DNA of 5,595 bases from assembly GCF_000725485.1 (NCBI RefSeq), contig NZ_JOAG01000100.1:1-5595 (forward strand). The letters run 5' to 3'. Origin of the DNA: Nonomuraea candida (lineage in GTDB: Bacteria > Actinomycetota > Actinomycetes > Streptosporangiales > Streptosporangiaceae). The notes below the pieces were generated by a model. It was not told the DNA's origin. It searched no databases and saw only the letters and a program-made list of their open reading frames with translations. A program made the position numbers and the translations under genes. Positions 1 to 5,410 of this stretch are shown piece by piece (the stretch's first letter is position 1; each line of letters begins with the position of its first letter).

Positions 1-115
1 ATCTAGCTACTCGAAGGATCACTCGATGGCCGTCTTCATTTCACGACGCCACGCCTCTTGACCAGGTCAAACTCGTACACCACTCCCGTGGACGCAACCC
101 CGGCGGCGACCCGAG

Positions 116-175
116 CGCAGCCGTCCGGTACGTATCGTAGACGTCCGGCTGGGTCCGTAGAAGTCCGGTTGTCAC
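116..175. repeat. Three tandem 20-bp imperfect direct repeats (iteron-like)
   Basis: Units start at 116, 136 and 156 with an exact 20-base period. Their first 16 bases are CGCAGCCGTCCGGTAC, CGTAGACGTCCGGCTG and CGTAGAAGTCCGGTTG, sharing the core CG(C/T)AG..GTCCGG. The period is not a multiple of three, so a coding repeat is unlikely. Such arrays usually bind a protein, for example a replication initiator, a repressor or a recombination directionality factor. The position about 85 bp past the integrase stop fits an element control site, but the ligand is unknown. Confidence 0.5.
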
Positions 176-197
176 CGGTGGTTCCGAGGGCAACGTA

Positions 198-235
198 AGA
201 AGGCTGTCGCCCCTAGGTAAGGGAGGCAGCCTTCT
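198..235 (-). terminator. Terminator-like hairpin after the integrase
   Basis: AGAAGGCTG at 198-206 pairs with CAGCCTTCT at 227-235. The stem continues through a wobble, one further pair, one mismatch and three more pairs, leaving the 8-base loop CTAGGTAA at 213-220. It lies 23 bp beyond the integrase stop, where a terminator for the minus-strand transcript is expected. There is no long U tract, which is common in actinomycetes. The motif AGCCTTCTCG recurs at 261-270, inside the end of the integrase gene. Confidence 0.5.
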
Positions 236-258
236 CGGACGTCCTGGACGTCTTGGGC

Positions 259-1767
259 TCAGCCTTCTCGCCAGATGGGCTCAAGCAGGTCGGGGTTGAA
301 CTTTCTGCGTCCCTTGCCGGAGGGATAGATGATCACGGCTAGGAGGGCTTCGCGGATGTAGGAGCGCTTGATGGTGAGGGGGAGTCCGTCTTCCTCCTCT
401 GGCAGGTACCAGCGCCGTCGGATGTCGCTGATGTCGGTGTCGGAGCGGGCTTGGCGGCGTTGAGCGGCGGCGGTGAAACCTTGAGCCTCGGTGCGAAGGC
501 GGGCGATGCGCTTCTCAAGGTCCGGCGCTGTTGAGAAGAACAGCTCGTTGGTGATGTTGCCTGCCGTCCACTGGACGCGCAGCTCTTCCAAGCGGGTCTT
601 CGCGCCCTCGTACTCTGCCTGGCCCGGCCACTCTGCTGGAGCGACGGACGCGGCGAGTTGGACCTGTTCCAGCTTGGCGAGGACCGCTTCCGAGATGTAG
701 AGATCGACCATGTCCCCGCGCCGTCCAAGTCCGCCGCAGCCACCAGCGGTCTTGCCGGGACAGATGTAGATGTGCTGGACGCAGTCCTTGCTGTGGGTGA
801 CGCGCAGCGAGGTGTTGCAGAGGGAACCGTCGGGCTTGGCGCGACCGCAGCGGAGGAAGCCGGTGAGCAGGTAGTTCGGCTCGCGGAAGTCCGGTGTGAG
901 GATGTGGCCGATGCGCCCGTCCCGGTGGATGTAGTGGCCTCTGCGGGCATCGAAGATGTTCTTGACCGCCATCCACTGTTCGGGTGTCACGATCGGTTCC
1001 CACTGCCCGACGACTGGGTTGCCTGTTGTGTCTCGGACGAGTTCGCCGTTGATCTCCCGCCATCCGCAGATGCGGGGATTCTGGACGGTGATCTTGAGTG
1101 AGGCGGAGGTCCACTCGTTGCCCAGAGAGGTCTTCGCGCCCTGCCGACGCCATTGGTTCGTGATGGAGTGCAGCGAGCGGCCTGCAATGAGGTCGAGGAC
1201 TGCTTGCCGTACGAGAGGTGCCTCCTGGGCGTCGAGGGTGAGCCGGTCGGGCTTCCAGCCGAACGGACGCGTACCGCCGACCGGAAGTCCTTGCTCTGCT
1301 CGCGTCCGATGCGAGCGGCGCATGCGGCGCTGCATCTTGCGGACCTCCATCTTGGAGATCACTGCACCGAAGAGGCCCATGCTCTCGGTGTCCTCGCTGT
1401 AGAGATCCTTCGGGCCGCGAGCGTCGGCGAACACACGCCCGTCCTGATACGTGATCGCCTCTACAAAGCGCTCGTAGTCACCAGGACGCCGAGCGAGACG
1501 GTCTTCGGCGACGATCACGACGCCTTGGACCGCCGTACCATCGGGGAGTTCGCCGGCCCTGAGAGCCCGCAGCATGGCCTCGAAGTCGTCGCGTACGACA
1601 TCGGCCTTGGCGGCTGACTTGTCGTTGTCCGTGTACTCGTGGACGACCGTCCACCCGTGCCGTTCCGCCGTCTCCCGGTTGAGGCGGTGCTGGTCCTGCA
1701 CCCCGTGCTCATCCCGCCTGATGTCAGCGGAAATGCGAGCGTAGGAGACGACCGGGACAATGGACAC
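259..1767 (-). CDS. Large serine recombinase / site-specific integrase
   Basis: A 502-residue member of the large serine integrase family, which integrates or excises an element through a covalent phosphoserine intermediate. The N-terminal catalytic domain (about 1-150) begins VVSYARISAD, making Ser13 the likely nucleophile, and carries the conserved stretch EDRLARRPGDYERF at 88-101. The recombinase domain follows (about 160-280, GTRPFGWKPD onward). A zinc-ribbon region has Cys307, Cys317, Cys336 and Cys344. A charged coiled-coil-like segment spans about 385-435, and a basic C-terminal tail contains KGRRKFNPDLLEPIW. The length suits the family and no lesion is visible. The start is GTG at 1767, with GAGGAGAG a few bases upstream on the minus strand. 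It diverges from the small ORF at 1787 with only 19 bp between starts. No directionality factor gene is recognisable in the window. Confidence 0.95.
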   Translation of the reverse strand: MSIVPVVSYARISADIRRDEHGVQDQHRLNRETAERHGWTVVHEYTDNDKSAAKADVVRDDFEAMLRALRAGELPDGTAVQGVVIVAEDRLARRPGDYERFVEAITYQDGRVFADARGPKDLYSEDTESMGLFGAVISKMEVRKMQRRMRRSHRTRAEQGLPVGGTRPFGWKPDRLTLDAQEAPLVRQAVLDLIAGRSLHSITNQWRRQGAKTSLGNEWTSASLKITVQNPRICGWREINGELVRDTTGNPVVGQWEPIVTPEQWMAVKNIFDARRGHYIHRDGRIGHILTPDFREPNYLLTGFLRCGRAKPDGSLCNTSLRVTHSKDCVQHIYICPGKTAGGCGGLGRRGDMVDLYISEAVLAKLEQVQLAASVAPAEWPGQAEYEGAKTRLEELRVQWTAGNITNELFFSTAPDLEKRIARLRTEAQGFTAAAQRRQARSDTDISDIRRRWYLPEEEDGLPLTIKRSYIREALLAVIIYPSGKGRRKFNPDLLEPIWREG

Positions 1768-1779
1768 GTAACTCTCCTC

Positions 1780-1805
1780 ACTTAAATTGTTGCAGAGAGT
1801 TAAGT
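1780..1805. promoter_or_regulatory. AT-rich inverted repeat in front of the integrase
   Basis: ACTTAA at 1780-1785 and TTAAGT at 1800-1805 form a perfect 6-bp inverted repeat separated by 14 bp. It lies 12-38 bp upstream of the integrase GTG. The stretch 1780-1808 is much more AT-rich than its surroundings, as expected for a promoter, operator or recombination site. It overlaps the first codons of the plus-strand small ORF, so attachment-site and operator roles cannot be separated from sequence alone. Confidence 0.35.
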
Positions 1806-1906
1806 TTTACCACCAGCAGTACCTCTACAAGGTCCCGAACGGCTACTGCGGCATCGGCGGCACGGGCGTGGCCTGCCCTGTGGGCCTGACGCCCGGCGAG
1901 GCGTAG
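1787..1906 (+). CDS. 39-residue conserved small protein, copy A (possibly unexpressed)
   Basis: The ORF runs from TTG (1787) to TAG (1904-1906) and includes [18 protein letters not shown] followed by TGVACPVG. It has the same length as the ORF at 4409-4528, aligns with it without gaps from start to stop, and matches at 28 of 39 residues. Differences in the conserved core are almost all silent, which shows the plus strand is the coding one. Two cysteines (21 and 30) bracket a glycine-rich loop. There is no signal peptide or membrane segment. I do not recognise the family. Unlike its partner, this copy has no Shine-Dalgarno sequence, since the bases before it are the integrase leader, and an in-frame TAA lies at 1769-1771. 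It may therefore be a silent copy or the residue of an integration junction. Confidence 0.5.
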   Translation: MLQRVKFYHQQYLYKVPNGYCGIGGTGVACPVGLTPGEA

Positions 1907-2037
1907 ACCTGCGAAGATAGCTAGATCCTGGCCCGTGGTCACCCGGCACGTCCGGCGTCGATCATGGGCCAGAGTCGTCTTCGGCGACAACCTTCCTTAC
2001 AGGGTCAAGGGCAGCCGCCTGCGGCGGCCTGCCGCGC

Positions 2038-2097
2038 GGTGGGCGGTCGCTGGCCGCGCTGCGGCTCTCCGGCCGGTCGCGGCCAGCACCGCCCACC
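2038..2097. terminator. Long GC-rich hairpin
   Basis: The left arm (2038-2058, starting GGTGGGCGGT) and right arm (2078-2097, ending ACCGCCCACC) are complementary over 20 bp with one bulged C in the left arm, around a 19-base loop. A smaller GCCGCC/GGCGGC hairpin lies just upstream at about 2013-2028. Position fits a bidirectional barrier downstream of the small ORF. No U tract is visible, so a dispersed palindromic repeat or a protein-binding structure is the alternative. Confidence 0.5.
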
Positions 2098-2132
2098 CTT
2101 CTCGTCACTTGGTGATCTTACTGGCGCGGGAG
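2094..2132. repeat. 39-bp conserved block, left copy
   Basis: This stretch, beginning CACCCTTCTCGTCAC and ending CGCGGGAG, matches 4986-5024 at 34 of 39 positions. Four of the five differences fall in one codon phase. In that phase the plus strand has a TGA in both copies, whereas the minus strand reads LPRQ(stop)DHQVTRR here and LPRQYDHPVTRR in the right copy. It is thus a likely piece of a former minus-strand gene, broken here by TAA. Confidence 0.5.
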
Positions 2133-2158
2133 CGCAGCGCCATCGAGAAGGGTGTCCA

Positions 2159-2556
2159 GTTTCCAACCGCGAGCGGGTCGCTGAACGCGCGGCACGTCTT
2201 GGACGGGTACGTGTCACGCACCGAGATGCTCCAGACTTCTATCTGGCCGCGGCAGATCGCAAAGAAGAGCCGGACCGGACGCCGGCCATCACCTCTCGGT
2301 TGTTTCTTGCGCTGATCAAGCACGACTCGACCGCGCCTGCCCTGGTCATCGTCATGCCAGAGGTCTTTCCGTGGGTCTGTCACCTGTCCTCGGCCGAGAT
2401 GCGTGCCTTCACGTTGGAACTGGTCGAGGCGCTCTCCGGCGCGGCCGAATTGGACGCCGATGCCACTCCCCAAGTGGTATTGCGCTGGCGAGCTAGTGCC
2501 AAGATCAAGGCCGACCCCGTGCACTACGCCGAGGCTTGCATGGCCATGAGCACGGG
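2159..2556 (+). pseudogene. Antitoxin-like gene remnant, copy A (both ends lost)
   Basis: The frame reads NRERVAERAARLGRVRVTHR, then DAPDFYLAAADRKEE, then MPEVFPWVCHLSSAEMR, LELVEALSGAAELDADAT and KIKADP. This resembles Phd/YefM-like antitoxins that in streptomycetes precede a RelE-like toxin. It aligns with the gene at 5098-5410, which supplies the N-terminal MSTSHADAVTFSDLSRK and the C-terminal DFGPVQVSA that are absent here. No in-frame ATG, GTG or TTG lies near the expected start; the only upstream one is ATG 1964, which reads through the hairpin. Past about 2556 the frame continues to TAA 2663-2665 without family resemblance. It has also lost one codon relative to copy B near 2480. No toxin gene follows. 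Family assignment is from memory of the motifs. Confidence 0.6.
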
Positions 2557-2727
2557 CGTCATCTGTCACCGAGGTCTTCCCGGCCGTGCCGGCGTGCCCG
2601 GAATCACGCCCACCACTCCTCGCCGACGCCCAGAGGACACATACCGCAAAAGGCTAGTGGGGTAACAATTGCCGGAGGTTGGTCGTACGGCCTCGCGTTG
2701 ACCGCCGACGTGTGCGATTATCGCAAC
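2557..2727. other. Intergenic region upstream of the XRE-ImmA operon
   Basis: The left part is GC-rich and lost similarity to the right-hand block at the 3' end of the antitoxin remnant. No toxin-gene remnant and no other gene is visible. The right part carries the promoter/operator region of the following gene, described separately. Confidence 0.4.
2698..2725 (+). promoter_or_regulatory. Probable promoter and 13-bp operator of the XRE-ImmA gene
   Basis: TGCGATTATCGCA at 2713-2725 is a perfect palindrome with 6-bp arms around one base, ending two bases before the ATG at 2728. GATTAT (2716-2721) inside it sits exactly where a -10 hexamer would lie if transcription starts at the A of the ATG, and no Shine-Dalgarno sequence precedes the gene. 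A leaderless transcript is therefore likely. TTGACC at 2698-2703 resembles a -35 box, but the 12-bp spacing is too short. A palindrome over the -10 suggests autorepression by the encoded XRE domain. Confidence 0.5.
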
Positions 2728-3819
2728 ATGAGTGACCGTGCGGAGTGGGTAGATGTCGGCGAGCGGGTACGCGAGTGTCGCATTGCGGCCGATATGTCGC
2801 AGGAACAGCTCGCTGCGGCCCTGAATCTCGATCGGACGATGATCGCGAAGATCGAGCGTGGCATTCGTCGGGTGGACGCCCTGGAACTGTCGAAACTCTC
2901 GACAGTGCTGGATGTTCCGCTGGCCTATTTTGTCAGTCCGCCGCCTCTTGTCGTGTCCAGGCGTACCGAAATGGTGGACGACGGAGATACCGAGGCAGCC
3001 CGGCAGTCCTACTCCTTGGAGGTGGCACTGACTGCATGGCTGAACGACGTCAGGCAACTCATCGAGAGCGGGACACTTACCGCACCTGCCATCGAGCGCT
3101 ACGAGGGTCCTGTTCAGGACGTGTCGGACGCCCGTCGGGCGGCTTGGTGGGTGAGGGCACAAGTCGGTTTGGACAATGAGCCGATCGACTCCCTCATGAG
3201 GGTGTGCGAGCGTCTGGGGCAACTGATCGCGGTTGTGGATGTGCCAGGCGAAGGAGCATCGCTGATCGAAGACGAGCTTGCCGTCGCTGTCGTGAGCAAG
3301 CGGGGCGACCCCGGCCGTCGCCGGGCCACAGCCGCTCACGAACTGGGGCATCTGATCATTGGCGACGAGTACTCCACTGATATGGGCGTCCACGTTTCCC
3401 GTGACGGGCGAGAAGCGATCGTCGATGCTTTCGCGGCGGAACTTCTCCTTCCGATGCGAGCGATTGCAGCAGTCAGTGGCGGGGCGTTGCACAGGGAGGA
3501 CCTGGTCGTTCTCGCTGCCCGATACCGGGCTTCATGGACTTTGACGATCCGGCAAGCAGTGGAGGCGGGTGCCATCGACAAGGTCACTGCCAGAGGAATG
3601 CGGCAACGTACTCCCACGAGGGCGGAGTTGATGGAAGCGGTCGGCTGGGCGCCCCAGCCTGACCTTGAACACGTTCGTGTGCCGCCGAGCTACGCGCATG
3701 CGGTGGTGGAGGCGTACAAGAAGGCCCTCATAACAGCACCTCGCGCGGTCGAGCTCATGCGTGGGCAACTTGTCGCAGCCGATCTGCCCGTACGGGATGA
3801 AGCGGAGCTGGAGCCTTGA
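2728..3819 (+). CDS. XRE-family regulator fused to ImmA/IrrE-type metallopeptidase
   Basis: A 363-residue protein. Residues about 8-66 form an XRE/Cro-type helix-turn-helix (GERVRECRIAADMSQEQLAA, then LDRTMIAKIERG). The C-terminal part has the zinc-protease motif AAHELGHLI with His204, Glu205 and His208, followed by DAFAAELLLP at 233-242, whose Glu238 is the probable third zinc ligand. In the family, ImmA/IrrE proteins cleave XRE repressors. Fused XRE-ImmA proteins are commonly next to small toxin candidates, where they are thought to act as the antitoxin and autoregulator. The ATG at 2728 was chosen because the HTH follows directly and an operator-like palindrome precedes it; a longer in-frame extension upstream has no family resemblance. 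The stop overlaps the start of the PIN gene, which indicates translational coupling. The natural cleavage target is unknown. Confidence 0.9.
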   Translation: MSDRAEWVDVGERVRECRIAADMSQEQLAAALNLDRTMIAKIERGIRRVDALELSKLSTVLDVPLAYFVSPPPLVVSRRTEMVDDGDTEAARQSYSLEVALTAWLNDVRQLIESGTLTAPAIERYEGPVQDVSDARRAAWWVRAQVGLDNEPIDSLMRVCERLGQLIAVVDVPGEGASLIEDELAVAVVSKRGDPGRRRATAAHELGHLIIGDEYSTDMGVHVSRDGREAIVDAFAAELLLPMRAIAAVSGGALHREDLVVLAARYRASWTLTIRQAVEAGAIDKVTARGMRQRTPTRAELMEAVGWAPQPDLEHVRVPPSYAHAVVEAYKKALITAPRAVELMRGQLVAADLPVRDEAELEP

Positions 3820-4367
3820 GCGACTCGGGCCCCGGCCGGGTTCTCGTCTTCGATGCGATGTGCCTCAACCACTTCGCTCGCGCGGAACGTCTGGACGTGT
3901 TGCGAGACCTCCTCGTGGATGACACGTGCCTTACCACGCATGTGGTGAGGGAGGAAGTTCGGACCGGCACTCGGACGTATCCGGCTCTTCATGCGGTCCT
4001 GAACGCGGAGTGGCTTGCCGTGGCGCGGCTGGACTCGATGGATGAGATCAAGTGTTTTGTCAAGTGGACGCGGCGCATCGGCTCTTCCGAGCGGAACCTT
4101 GGCGAAGCCAGTGTGTTCTCTGCTGCCGAACTGGCACCCGGAGTCGCCATCACGGATGACCGAGAAGCTGTAGCCGTGGGGCGGGCGCATGGCCTCGAAG
4201 TCCACGGCACCATCTGGCTGCTCTCCCGAGCATGTGATCAAGGGAAGCTCAACGGGGTTGCGGCCGGCAACATCGTGGACTCTCTCGTCGCAACCGGCAT
4301 GCGCCTGCCTTGTACTGGCTCCAACTTCGATTCTTATGTCCGCCGCCATTTCGGGCCGCTGTCTTGA
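3816..4367 (+). CDS. PIN-domain protein, probable ribonuclease toxin
   Basis: A 183-residue protein with the PIN-like nuclease pattern. The first strand [16 protein letters not shown] gives Asp13, [12 protein letters not shown] gives Glu46 or Glu47, [14 protein letters not shown] gives Glu97, and [20 protein letters not shown] gives Asp114/Asp115. These acidic residues form the metal site of PIN nucleases, which typically cleave RNA. The start is TTG 3816, overlapping the preceding TGA in TTGA, with GGAG at 3804-3807 eight bases upstream; the next in-frame ATG would remove the first catalytic Asp. Overlap with the XRE-ImmA gene marks a two-gene unit, most simply a toxin with its antitoxin/regulator. 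A defence or stability role is inferred. The catalytic residues appear complete, so it is probably active. RNA target unknown. Confidence 0.82.
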   Translation: MSDSGPGRVLVFDAMCLNHFARAERLDVLRDLLVDDTCLTTHVVREEVRTGTRTYPALHAVLNAEWLAVARLDSMDEIKCFVKWTRRIGSSERNLGEASVFSAAELAPGVAITDDREAVAVGRAHGLEVHGTIWLLSRACDQGKLNGVAAGNIVDSLVATGMRLPCTGSNFDSYVRRHFGPLS

Positions 4368-4900
4368 GCGATGGCTGGGCCTCGATACCGCTTCCGAGGA
4401 GTTGCGAATTGCTGCGCAGAGCGAACTGTTACCACCGGCAATATTTGTACAAAGTGCCCAACGGCTACTGTGGCATCGGTGGGACCGGTGTCTCGTGCCC
4501 GGTAGGTATCGCGCCTACTGGCGAGTGAGGCGGACCGGCGAATGCCGGCCGAGTGCTCCCTCGCACCCCAGCGGTCCTCCATCGTGTGGGTCGCCGGGGT
4601 GCGGTGGTACTGGAGGATCACCACCCGGACAGGGAAGGAAGTGTCTGCACGGAAGTCCTGTTCGAAACCGGACGCGTTGAGTATGTACTTCTCCGGGTCG
4701 TAGACAAGTGCGAAGCAAGCGTCCGCGTAGTTGTGTGCTCGACAGCGCAGGATGTCTTGAGCCAACTCGTCCCCGAGTGCTGCGAATATCGTGTTGAGCT
4801 CGAGCCCTGCCTGCAGAAAGTGCTTGATCTTATGGGTCGGAAAGCCTCCCTCGTACTCTTTGCGGAAGGCTTCAAGGTGGTCAGATGGGAGGATGGCCAT
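4334..4900 (-). CDS. Hypothetical protein, probably with a non-native C-terminus
   Basis: The frame starts at ATG 4900 ([20 protein letters not shown]) and reads through [39 protein letters not shown] and [12 protein letters not shown] to about 4570. This part has a balanced, globular composition and better third-position GC than the overlapping plus-strand frame, so I take the minus strand as coding. Beyond about 4560 the frame runs antisense through the 39-residue peptide gene, and those last 60-70 residues look like read-through. The start has only a weak AAGG nearby. The same frame is protein-like upstream of the ATG (WPKRNGTWHAKA), so the true start may be farther upstream, separated by frameshifts. 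I do not recognise the family. It may be a decaying gene. Confidence 0.4.
   Translation of the reverse strand: MAILPSDHLEAFRKEYEGGFPTHKIKHFLQAGLELNTIFAALGDELAQDILRCRAHNYADACFALVYDPEKYILNASGFEQDFRADTSFPVRVVILQYHRTPATHTMEDRWGAREHSAGIRRSASLASRRDTYRARDTGPTDATVAVGHFVQILPVVTVRSAQQFATPRKRYRGPAIAQDSGPKWRRT
4409..4528 (+). CDS. 39-residue conserved small protein, copy B
   Basis: The ORF runs from TTG (4409) to TGA (4526-4528), with a strong GAGGAG at 4396-4401 spaced 7 bases from the start. The product includes [18 protein letters not shown] and then [14 protein letters not shown]. The N-terminus is basic ([10 protein letters not shown]), the middle aromatic and the C-terminal half glycine-rich, with Cys21 and Cys30 (and Cys7, absent in copy A). 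It has no export signal or membrane helix. It starts 41 bp after the PIN gene stop on the same strand, so it may be a third cistron of that operon. Residues 11-28 are identical in copy A despite silent changes in 12 of 18 codons, which is the main evidence that it is translated. I do not recognise the family; a peptide precursor, a toxin-antitoxin accessory protein or a small regulator are all open. Confidence 0.65.
   Translation: MLRRANCYHRQYLYKVPNGYCGIGGTGVSCPVGIAPTGE
4562..4619. other. Interleaved inverted repeats (potential pseudoknot)
   Basis: CGCACCCC at 4562-4569 pairs perfectly with GGGGTGCG at 4596-4603. TCCTCCA at 4575-4581, inside that loop, pairs with TGGAGGA at 4611-4617, with one wobble and one further pair beyond. 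The two stems interleave as in an H-type pseudoknot. The site begins 34 bp after the stop of the peptide gene, following a small CCGGC/GCCGG hairpin at 4535-4548. It could serve as a 3' structure of the plus-strand operon, or be coincidence inside the minus-strand ORF. Confidence 0.25.
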
Positions 4901-4922
4901 GGCCTTCGCATGCCACGTCCCA

Positions 4923-5068
4923 TTACGCTTCGGCCAGGCCGGCGAGGGTATCGGTGCGTCGGATCGGCTCCGCGATTTTCTCGAGCACCCTTCTCGTCAC
5001 GGGATGATCGTACTGTCGCGGGAGGACGGCCCGCCTCGGAGTAGAGCCGCGTCCGTTTCGGCCAACAT
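4923..5068 (-). pseudogene. Broken minus-strand reading frames upstream of the hypothetical gene
   Basis: Two minus-strand frames look protein-like in turn. ATG 5068 starts MLAETDAALLRGG, ending at a TGA (4997-4999). The overlapping frame gives LPRQYDHPVTRRVLEKIAEP and then IRRTDTLAGLAEA, ending in TAA at 4923-4925. The first frame resumes as WPKRNGTWHAKA and leads into the ORF starting at 4900. A single ancestral gene with two or more frameshifts would explain this; two tiny overlapping genes would also. The start lies 29 bp from the divergent antitoxin-like gene. Similarity to 2094-2132 falls within this region. Confidence 0.3.
4986..5024. repeat. 39-bp conserved block, right copy
   Basis: Partner of 2094-2132, with 34 of 39 positions identical and the same orientation relative to the flanking peptide and antitoxin-like genes. 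Here the minus strand is open (LPRQYDHPVTRR), whereas the left copy has a stop in place of the Tyr codon. Confidence 0.5.
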
Positions 5069-5085
5069 CAGATTGTGTTCTGACG

Positions 5086-5097
5086 TAGACTGCAAGA
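5086..5097 (+). promoter_or_regulatory. -10 box for a leaderless antitoxin transcript
   Basis: TAGACT at 5086-5091 matches the actinobacterial TANNNT -10 pattern and ends 6 bases before GTG 5098. That places the expected transcription start at the start codon itself. No Shine-Dalgarno sequence precedes the GTG and no good -35 box is seen. This supports GTG 5098 as the original start of the antitoxin-like gene. Confidence 0.5.
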
Positions 5098-5410
5098 GTG
5101 AGCACGAGTCATGCCGACGCAGTGACCTTTTCTGATCTTTCGAGGAAACTCCACTGCGCGCGCCCTGGTCCTCGCCATGCCAGAGGTCTTCCCGTGGGTT
5201 CGTCACCTGTCATCGGCCGAGGTGCGTTCTTTTACGCTGGAACTGGTCGAGGCACTCTCCGACGCGGCCGAGCTGGACGTCGATGCCACTACCCAAGAGG
5301 TCATCGCGGGCTGGCGAGCCACCGCCAGGATCAAGGCGGACCCCGTGCGCCATGCCGAGGCTCGCAAGGCCACGAGCGGTGATTTCGGACCGGTCCAGGT
5401 CTCCGCGTGA
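5098..5410 (+). pseudogene. Antitoxin-like gene, copy B, with internal out-of-frame deletion
   Basis: From GTG 5098 the frame gives MSTSHADAVTFSDLSRK, a typical start of a streptomycete Phd/YefM-like antitoxin, and then becomes nonsense (LHCARPGPRHARG). The C-terminal two thirds lie in another frame, as MPEVFPWVRHLSSAEVR, LELVEALSDAAELDVDAT and DFGPVQVSA, ending in TGA 5408-5410. Compared with copy A, the segment from the first RVAERAARLGRV motif to the LFLALIKHD motif, about 150 bp, is missing around 5148-5152, and the junction changes frame. The ATG at 5177 could start the C-terminal part but has no ribosome binding site. Intact relatives would bind and neutralise the toxin encoded just downstream and repress the promoter. 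A sequencing error cannot explain so large a loss, but a natural short variant cannot be excluded. Confidence 0.6.

Larger units (their letters stand above)
1..258. other. Intergenic region downstream of the integrase, with a possible gene remnant
   Basis: I see no complete gene here. On the minus strand a frame is open from about 213 down to a TGA at 36-38. Its end reads AAGVASTGVVYEFDLVKRRG and has coding-like third positions, but it has no ATG or GTG that would give a sensible start. It also runs through the repeats and the hairpin described separately, so it is at best the 3' remnant of a truncated gene. The plus strand has only short frames without support. The region lies past the 3' end of the integrase gene. 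Confidence 0.35.
1907..2158. other. Intergenic region with hairpin and gene remnants
   Basis: No intact gene is visible. A plus-strand frame at about 1970-2015 reads VVFGDNLPYRVKG, which is protein-like but then runs into the GC-rich hairpin and has no supported start. The segment 2094-2132 matches 4986-5024 and is probably a remnant of a minus-strand coding region. By comparison with the right-hand block, the antitoxin promoter and first codons are missing just before 2159. Confidence 0.4.

Noticed and set aside
1..1926. A 9-bp inverted repeat, ATCTAGCTA at 1-9 and TAGCTAGAT at 1918-1926, as element ends
   Set aside because: It is partly self-palindromic, does not extend inward, and its outer side is cut by the window edge. 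It could be chance.
1964..2665. A 233-codon intact plus-strand gene
   Set aside because: Only the part from about 2159 to 2556 resembles an antitoxin. The upstream part reads through the long hairpin and the downstream part has no counterpart in the right-hand copy.
2536..2727. An upstream extension of the XRE-ImmA gene to ATG 2536
   Set aside because: The added 64 residues run through the antitoxin remnant and promoter region and resemble nothing in the family. The HTH starts right after ATG 2728.
4409..4528. Similarity of the small protein to pediocin-like bacteriocins (YGNGV-Cys motif)
   Set aside because: NGYCG with a later Cys is only a superficial likeness. There is no double-glycine leader, no immunity gene and no transporter nearby.
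4553..5044. A 163-codon plus-strand gene opposite the hypothetical minus-strand gene
   Set aside because: Its third-position GC is lower and its composition is less protein-like than the minus-strand frame. It also overlaps the end of the conserved minus-strand stretch.
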